From Phragmites australis (taxonomy: Eukaryota; Streptophyta; Magnoliopsida; Poales; Poaceae): a DNA stretch of 64,000 nt. The first letter of the stretch is position 1; the number at the start of each line of letters is the position of its first letter. The notes under the pieces were generated by a model that worked only from the letters and a program-made list of their open reading frames with translations, did no database searches and was not told the origin of the DNA. The position numbers were made by a program, and so were the translations under genes. The DNA lies in assembly GCF_958298935.1 (NCBI RefSeq), contig NC_084933.1, positions 13,685,001-13,749,000 on the forward strand. Reading direction: 5' to 3'. Positions 57,590-64,000 of the stretch are shown here, one piece after another.

Positions 57590-60260
57590 CAAAAATTAGA
57601 TAATAAAGTAGGATTCATCGATTATGGGCTTATCAATGAGGAACTTGTAAATATGAATTCAGATTTCACTGATTACTACTTATTGAAGTGTCTGCTTTAC
57701 CACCAACACAAGATCTTTGTACTCTTACCCTAAAGCTTTGAGTACGTGCTTGCATGCTATGGCATTATACTTTTATATAGGTAATTCGATTCTAGAACTA
57801 ATTTGCTATAGTATGATATATTTCTGTAGTTTTTATTAGATCTTGCTTGTTATCCACCCAGGCTTAAGCAATATTATTATCTTAGACTCACAAAAGAGAG
57901 ATAAGTTAACTTACCAAGACCTCATTGACATATTAAACAGGTTAACTCGACCATTTAATCTTCACATCGATTGCATCTAAGTTTAATTGGTATCATATTC
58001 ACGTACAGGACATACATAAGATACTGTAAAAAGAGTATGGTCTACTTTCCATACAAGAAGTAGTATGATGTAAAAATTGACTTACGGTATTGTAGCGAAA
58101 ATGGCCCTATTAGACTATGATTGTGATTTTGGTGATTAATGATAATATAATCAATGGAACTAACATATTTGTTAAGAATATATGTTAGTTGGTCTTATGG
58201 ATGCAATACATGAAGAAGCTACCGTAGTCAGGATAAAGTTTAGTCGAATTGAATAAGTCCCAAGAAGATTTGCCTCACTGGATGGTCTGGTGCTCTGGTT
58301 GTTGAAATGATATGAGCATATTTGATAAAGGGGGAGAGAGGCCTGAATACCTCACCGGAAGGTCCGATGATTAGAAAGTGTGCTCACCGAAGCAATTCTT
58401 CAAGAGAAGGGTGCCATGCTGAAGAATGGAGGCTAAGTCTCACCGGATAGTTTGATGATCAAAGCATGGTAACACTGGAGTGTTTCTGTCCAAAAAGATT
58501 AATAGAACAACCCACCGGAAAGTCCGGTGATCAGATGAAGATACACACCAAAGCATTTTCACCAAAGAAGGTTGCAGTCGTGGAAGATCGAAGATCAACA
58601 CATCGGAAGGTCCGGTGATGAAGCAAGGCTACACCAGACAATGAACAATGCAAAAAGACAGAACAAAGTTCAAGGCATCGGATAGTCCGGTGATAAAGTG
58701 ATGTGCACCATATGCTAACACTAGAGAAATTTACACAGAGAGGATGCAATTAGCTCGAATAGCTCAGGATAACTCACCGGATAGTCTGGTGATGGAGATG
58801 AAGTATACACCAGAGTGTTTGATGTTCATAGAGGCTTTATTGAGGCTCCAACGGCTAGTTTGTGATAGTGTACTCATCGGATGATCCGGTGTTAGTACTA
58901 TTGTTCTCACCGCATCATCCGGTGTTAACAACTTTTCTGAGCCGTTAGGTTAACGGCTAATGCGCGGGTTTGAGCTATAAATACCTTTCCACTCAGTCAT
59001 TTGAAGGTGTGGTATGCTGCTGGAGTCTAGAGGAAGCTCATACATACTTGAGAAGACATCCAAACCACCAAAGTGTTTAATATGATTATCCAAGATGATT
59101 AAGCATAAGATTAGTGAGTGATTAGTGCTTATAGGTCTAGAGAGAGTGATGTTAGGTGACTGCTGCCTAGAGAGTGGATCAAGGAGTGATCCAACCTTGT
59201 ACCAAATGGCATGTCGGAACCTTGGAGTCTTGGTGACTCGTCAGCCAGCTTGTTGACTCTCCGACTTGGTGTGGAGCGGCGATGAGAAGCATGTACGGGG
59301 ATACGGAGACCCTTGCCTTGGTGGCTCAAGCTCAGAAGTGATCATGGCAGCAAGGAACCGGAAGACAGGCTAGTGGTGAGATCTTACCTTGTTGGCTTGG
59401 TGGCTCATCTGGGTGGAGGCATTGTCTTTGTATCTTGGTGGCTCAAGAGCCGTGACCGGGTGCCGATCTGGAGCACATCCTTTGTGAAGCTCTAATATGG
59501 ACTAAGCGTGACATTCATGCCATCGATACTACGGGATAAACATCCTTGTGTCGAGTTTGCTCTCTTTGCCTTATATAATTTTCCACATTTATATTTTTGT
59601 AATTTACCTTTTTAGATATGTTAAAAGCGCTTTGATTGGTAGAGTAGACACACTAGATAAACCTAGAGCACATTTAGATAGAAATTGATATAAGTTTATC
59701 TTGTATAGTTTTTAGAGCTGAATAGATTCTAAGTGTCCTAATTCACCTTCCTTTTAGGACGTCACCGATCCTTTCAGATATATAGAGAACATTCATGTCT
59801 TGTATTTTCTACTAAATAAAAAGGTTCAATTCATTTCACTGACAAATTCTTTCCTCTTGAAGTTTATGAGGCAGCCAGCCGACAATAATATCTGCGGGTT
59901 CTATGTTCTTACTTTCATGCACGTATTCAACGGAGACGGAGACGTTGTCATGCTTAATGATGTTGAGGTATGAAATAACATATCGATACATTCTTTTCAA
60001 TTTCTATGCGTGTAATTATTTCGATTCTTCAAACACAATACTTCAAAGAACACATAAGTGCGATACTCCCTGCGGAAATACATGTCATTCAAGAACAGAT
60101 CATCGGGTTCTTCATCGAACATGTTATCAACCTAAATGATGAGTTTCATGAACCGATTGTGCCATCGACGTGTGAGAGGTCTTTAGATGATATCATACAT
60201 TCTAGTAGAGAGTATGTGATCAGGAATAAGTCTAGGGAGTTTGACAGCATATATATGTTC
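57590..60260 (+). pseudogene. Ulp1-type (C48) protease fragment of the CACTA element, split by a solo LTR
   Basis: 57600-57960 encodes pieces resembling the Ulp1-like protein carried by plant CACTA elements: GFIDYGLINEELVNMNSDFT, LLKCLLYHQHKIFVLL, and a later segment containing LTYQDLIDILN. After the solo LTR it resumes at about 59868 with RQPADNNICGFYVLTFMHVF, where the C of CGFYV corresponds to the catalytic cysteine. 60060-60150 gives IQEQIIGFFIEHVINLNDEF, the usual C-terminus of such proteins. Stops and frame changes are present throughout. Confidence 0.65.
58091..59776 (+). mobile_element. Solo LTR (Sirevirus-like copia), 1.7 kb
   Basis: TGTAGCGAAAATGGCCC...CCTTTCA, with 5-bp flanks ggtat (58086-58090) and gatat (59777-59781), one mismatch. 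Contains about eight copies of an imperfect palindrome like caccggaaggtccggtgat (58359 to 58910). Its ends match those of 9191-11689 in the other orientation. It interrupts the Ulp1 fragment of the CACTA element, so it is younger than that element. Confidence 0.75.
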
Positions 60261-60788
60261 AAATGATACTATATTTCTCAATTCGACGTGTTACCTCCTT
60301 TCGGAGACGACATTGACCTAGGTTTCATGAAAGACACCAACGAACCTCCCTATGTACGTTGTGATCATAATAAAGGGCGAATCGTTAAGCCAGATTAAAT
60401 AGCTTTATTTACTTATTAATGAAGGACATGAATTATTATATATTAATGAAGGATATAAATTATTATGTATTAATGAATGTGTCTTTATTATTAATTTATA
60501 TTAAATATATATCTTATTATATGCATGTATTAAAAGGAAGAGAGACAGGGAGAGGAGAGCACAGAGAGGAGAGAGAGAGAGATAGGAGAGGTAAAATACC
60601 GCTGGCTCAAGACTTCAGCCGACAATGATACCTAAAATATCACTGCCGATAGCGATAACATCCTTCACTGTCAGTTCCCTAGGCATGCAGTGGTAATTCC
60701 TAGCTATCACTGTCTGTTGTCTACTATCGACTCTAAAACTAATAGTGAAGAGAGATTTTAAAGCTGATAATAATATTTTTTACTAGTG

Positions 60789-60960
60789 ACATGCATGCAC
60801 TAGCTAGAACATGATGTTCGATCACCGGTTCAAATTGCCCTTTTATAGGTGCCCGGAAGCTTAGAAAGGTGATGGATGCGCGCGTTAAGTACGTGGTCAG
60901 CACTACGATCTACCAGACTACCATGTATATCTTTGTTTACTTTGAGTCATTCCTTAGTTT
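60789..60960 (-). promoter_or_regulatory. Promoter of transporter copy 6, displaced by the CACTA element
   Basis: On the minus strand it reads gctgaccacgtactt ... acctataaaaggg ... ggtgatcgaacatc, paralleling the copy 3 promoter (tgaccacttg ... cctatataaac ... ggtgatccaacat). The TATA box (tataaaag) lies near 60842, and its original start codon at 54876 is now about 5.9 kb away. Confidence 0.55.
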
Positions 60961-62600
60961 TGTTTCCAGTTAATCAACAGCAAAATTCATACTTTTCTTC
61001 ATGAAAATTAAAAGAAATAAAAATCAAGCTTTTGTATCATAGAAAACAGGTTAGAAGTAAAACATGCTTTCTGATTGAGATCTCGTCTACACATATACAA
61101 ATATATTTTCTGAATGTAAACGCGTTCAAAGAATATTTACTGTTCACGTGTCTATTTCACTCCAGTTATTTTTGTACTATATTTACGCGATCTTTTTTTT
61201 TTTTGACTAAACGAAAACATGTTTGACGTCCCCTTGCGACGACAAGGACTCCACTTGTATATTCACACCCCCGTTGATGGGTTAGAAATCAGAATGCATC
61301 AGCAGCTGGTTAACATTTCTGATGTTTCAGCTGTGGAATTGGGAACATTCGCGCGCTGTCCAATGGATTGCCACACCCCATCTTCACAGTTCAATAATCA
61401 CTCTCGCCAGTGGCGGAGCTTGACCCAGAATCAGAGGAGGGCAATGCTACAATTAAGCAATGCAGACGTGGCCAATCTAAAGTCTAATGAGTAAATTAGT
61501 CTAAACACTACTACTTTTGCAGGTAATTGGACAAATATTTGGGAGCCAGGGCCCACCTCGGTCCCAACGAAGCTCCGTCACAGACTCTCGCATTGACCGG
61601 CTACGAGTCTTCTTCCAAGTTAAGTTCCAACTACAGTTCAGTACGTCACTCTCAAATTAACCGATTACGAGTCTTGTCCCAACTACAGTTCGAGATTTCA
61701 CTCTCGCGTTGAGAGACTACGAGTCCTCCAACTACGAAACCCACGTACCCACACCCAATACAACATAATTAGGAGAGCGCTAAAAGATCTTCAAGATTTT
61801 CCGAGTGTCTTTTTACGAATGGCCGCCGACACTTCTTTAGAATTTTTCTCAAATGGCCGAGGGTTCTCTAGTTTATTTGAACAATTCTCGAGTAATTCTC
61901 GAGTGTTATCTATGTAAATGGTTAACGGAATCTATTGTTAGGAATTATTGGTTGATGATTTTTGTTGCTAATTCATTTTCATTCTAAAAAAATATCCAAA
62001 TTAGACTATAAAACCCTCGACCACTAAAGAAAAAATTACATACAATGATAATAACCGTCGGTCATTAAAAAAACAATAAAAATATTGAAGATCTTGTAGT
62101 GCAGTTGAAATTTTGAAATTAAGTTTGCACAGTTAAATTAGGGAAAATCGGAAGCATCAAATTTGCTAGAGGCTAGTTTAAACAAAAAAAAATTGCAGAC
62201 CTGTTCCATTGTAAGTTTGAGGCCTGGACAATTTTTGCAAACCACTAGGAATGAATATATACAAGTCTGGTCATTTTAAGTGATTAACTATTAAGTCATT
62301 GTGACATGCAAAAGCTAGAGGCCATCTGTATGTGCCATGCGATATTTCCAGACATAGACAAAGAGCCCATGGTATTCTTTGCTTCGTTCATGCATACGGA
62401 CTATAAGCTACCGTTCAAACTTGTGCACACGGGCGTGCCTACGTAGAAGTTCTGCACACTAATTTTGGAATTTTGGGCACCGTAATTTTGGTCATGACTC
62501 GTGGCTTATGACCGTTCATTCGAGCTCAAATGCTTTTACGCGTAGACGTTGCAACATTTTTCGAAACTCGGTCGTATAGTCAGTTCGCTCCCACAGGAGA
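60961..62600. other. Intergenic
   Basis: No gene recognised. Open frames at 61219-61494 and 61527-61712 overlap a hAT MITE and have no family resemblance. 62420-62590 is similar to 1858-2160 (see that entry). Confidence 0.4.
61408..61583. mobile_element. hAT MITE, third member of the CAGTGGCGG family
   Basis: Starts CAGTGGCGGAGCTTG; the other end reverse-complements to CTGTGACGGAGCTTC. Perfect 8-bp target duplication actctcgc (61400-61407 and 61584-61591). 176 bp. Confidence 0.75.
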
Positions 62601-64000
62601 CTGCCTTACTGAAGGCAGCGTTATTCCACACCTTTGGTTCCTAAGGACAACTTATTCGCACGTGCATTTGGTCCCATGCACCAGGAAGGCAAAGCTAATC
62701 CTCAATTAATGACCGTTCTTACAATGAGATGACTAAAACTCCAATGCCTCTGTAGGATAGATTATACGCAAAATATCTAATCAGAAGGGATGAATGATTG
62801 TGAAAGCTATATTAAAATTTTAATGTATTTTAACAAATTATTCAATTTAATCTCGTAATATGTTCGGGATAGAATGCTATCACGTCATTAAAAAAAGATG
62901 TCTAGAAAGACCTAACTGTTAGATTGCCCTCAAACTTCTACCGTAGAAACTAGACAATCATGCGAAACTATTCCAACTTGAACAAAGTTAATTGGATTTC
63001 TAGTTATAAAGATACGAAATTCACAAGTAAACTATGACGGACTATGTTGAAAATAAATCAAACCTAAATATCATAAGAATAACAAAAATTTGACTAAATT
63101 TTCTAGATAGTTACCTTGATGATCTAAGATGATTTTGTATGGATCAAACTAACACAAATTGCTGCAAGCAATTTAATGAAAATCACCGCAAAAAGAGGAA
63201 AGCGGAAACCATGATGAAAAGCTTATAAAATTTGCTCTTTATTACATGGATATTACAAGATGCATCACAAAGCATCCTTAAAAGTTTCAACTAAGAAACC
63301 CTAATTTTCTTCTAATTTTCTCTCTCTAAAAATAGATCTGTTTCTCGACTACTGTTCTCTTGGTCGGTTCTTGTACCCCTGTTCGGCACTATTTATCGTT
63401 CGACAAACCTATCGATCGATTGAGTCCATGTGTGCTAACGTCGTACCTGCCTCCGGCCGCATGAGCCTCCTGCCCCTCAGCCAGGTGCGACAACAAACCG
63501 AGCCCCGCCTAGGCCATCCTGTCGCCCCCGCGCACCAGGCTGCCTCGGCCACTGCCTCCCGCAGCACACCAAGTTTTTTTTATATTTTTTATTATTAATA
63601 TTTTTAAAAATAGACCTCTGATGACAATATTTATATAAATAGGTATCTACCATCCTCTAGAAGAGCTGCAGCAGCCCTTTCAGAGCGCAGTAAGGATGCT
63701 ACAGTGGTAGCACTACCCCTTACCGCTCTTTCAGATGGTGGATAGGCCCCACCCCCGAGCGTCATTGTGTACCACCCCTTATCGCCATTTGAGAGGACGG
63801 TTAGCCCTTGCCGTCCTCCCAGGGGCGATTAGTCCCACCACTTAGAAATTTAAATTTTATTTTTAATTTAACTTTTGTATACGTTAATTTGAAAAATAGT
63901 AACATTCATTTGGTGAAAAATGTTAGTTTTCTAAAAAGTGGTCAAAACGGCATTACGTAATAGTTATATTTTGGAAATTTTGGATCAATGTAAATTTATC
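62601..64000. other. Intergenic, unassigned
   Basis: AT-rich with a GC-rich island at 63360-63560 and a further patch at 63640-63840 with LTR-like wording. No protein family recognised, no boundaries found. Confidence 0.35.

Larger units (their letters stand above)
54942..60788. mobile_element. CACTA (En/Spm) element in the 5' leader of copy 6
   Basis: The right end reads ...ttttttactagtg, i.e. CACTAGTAAAAAA inward. The left end at about 54942 is decayed (CACCATTACTAC); inner sequences at both ends then align (cactactagtt / cactattagtt). Both subterminal zones (54995-55240 and 60600-60760) hold many short repeats like tatcactgccgg and cagtgat, typical of CACTA elements. Internal fragments are an En/Spm transposase-associated domain and a Ulp1-type protease. 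The main TNP2-like transposase core is missing. The flanks on both sides are transporter leader sequence. No 3-bp TSD could be confirmed. Confidence 0.75.

Noticed and set aside
54942..60788. A clean 3-bp target duplication for the CACTA element
   Set aside because: Bases next to the two ends (gca and aca) do not match well and the left end is decayed, so I do not claim one.
1..64000. tRNA, rRNA or known small RNA genes
   Set aside because: No cloverleaf box A/B pattern or rRNA sequence was noticed. PBS sequences resemble tRNA 3' ends but belong to retrotransposons.

Overview
This window is plant nuclear DNA, almost certainly from a grass (Poaceae, probably a panicoid). Reasons: GT-AG introns in GC-rich exons; nested LTR retrotransposons; hAT, CACTA, Helitron and MULE-type/FAR1 debris typical of grasses; LTRs full of short CCGG palindromes like those of grass Sireviruses. 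I see no tRNA, rRNA or prokaryotic-style operon. Only one gene looks intact: an AVT1/AAAP-type amino acid transporter at 39011-40493 (+). The rest is pseudogenes, transposable elements (TEs) and duplicated fragments.

Layout. 1-2621: degraded TE sequence, including a LINE/gag-like DUF4283 relic. 2622-14904: a minus-strand Tat-lineage Ty3/gypsy element with matching LTRs, PBS and PPT, a pol relic, and an extra ORF on the opposite strand with a Transposase_28-type domain. It is interrupted by a 2.5 kb solo LTR (5-bp TSD gggtt) and by a 1.9 kb unclassified insertion (9-bp TSD). 15221-19987: a degenerate Ty1/copia element (5-bp TSD gtgat) with a foldback element nested in its 3' LTR. 20-22.6 kb: unassigned. 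22664-24701 (-): a FAR1-related (FRS)/MULE-transposase pseudogene. 26.3-28.1 kb: diverged internal duplications. 28468-29130 (-): a Helitron 3' end and helicase C-terminus.

29.3-61 kb: a rearranged amino-acid-transporter cluster with six copies or fragments. Copy 1 (-) has the end of exon 2 and exon 3. Copy 2 (+) is broken by a hAT element in exon 1 and a small LTR retrotransposon in exon 2. Copy 3 (+) is intact. Copy 4 (+) and copy 5 (-) face each other as a palindrome of about 3.2 kb per arm. Its 0.73 kb centre is a tandem array of about 110-bp units, each carrying hairpins. Copy 6 (-) is older and has a CACTA element in its 5' leader. Copies 2, 4 and 5 share the same retrotransposon at the same site with the same TSD, plus the same one-base deletion, so they descend from one disabled copy. 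A separate inverted duplication of about 3.57 kb pairs copy 1 and its downstream region with the same part of copy 3.

The retrotransposon inside these copies is small (about 1.7 kb, LTRs about 418 bp, Met-tRNA-like PBS). Its only protein-like sequence is a captured piece of a cellular gene, a CPL4/FCP1-type RNA polymerase II CTD phosphatase at the start of its BRCT region. Together the window shows an intact transporter beside inverted, expression-capable fragments of itself. That arrangement could make hairpin RNA and small RNAs against the intact copy; this is inference and is listed as the main finding.
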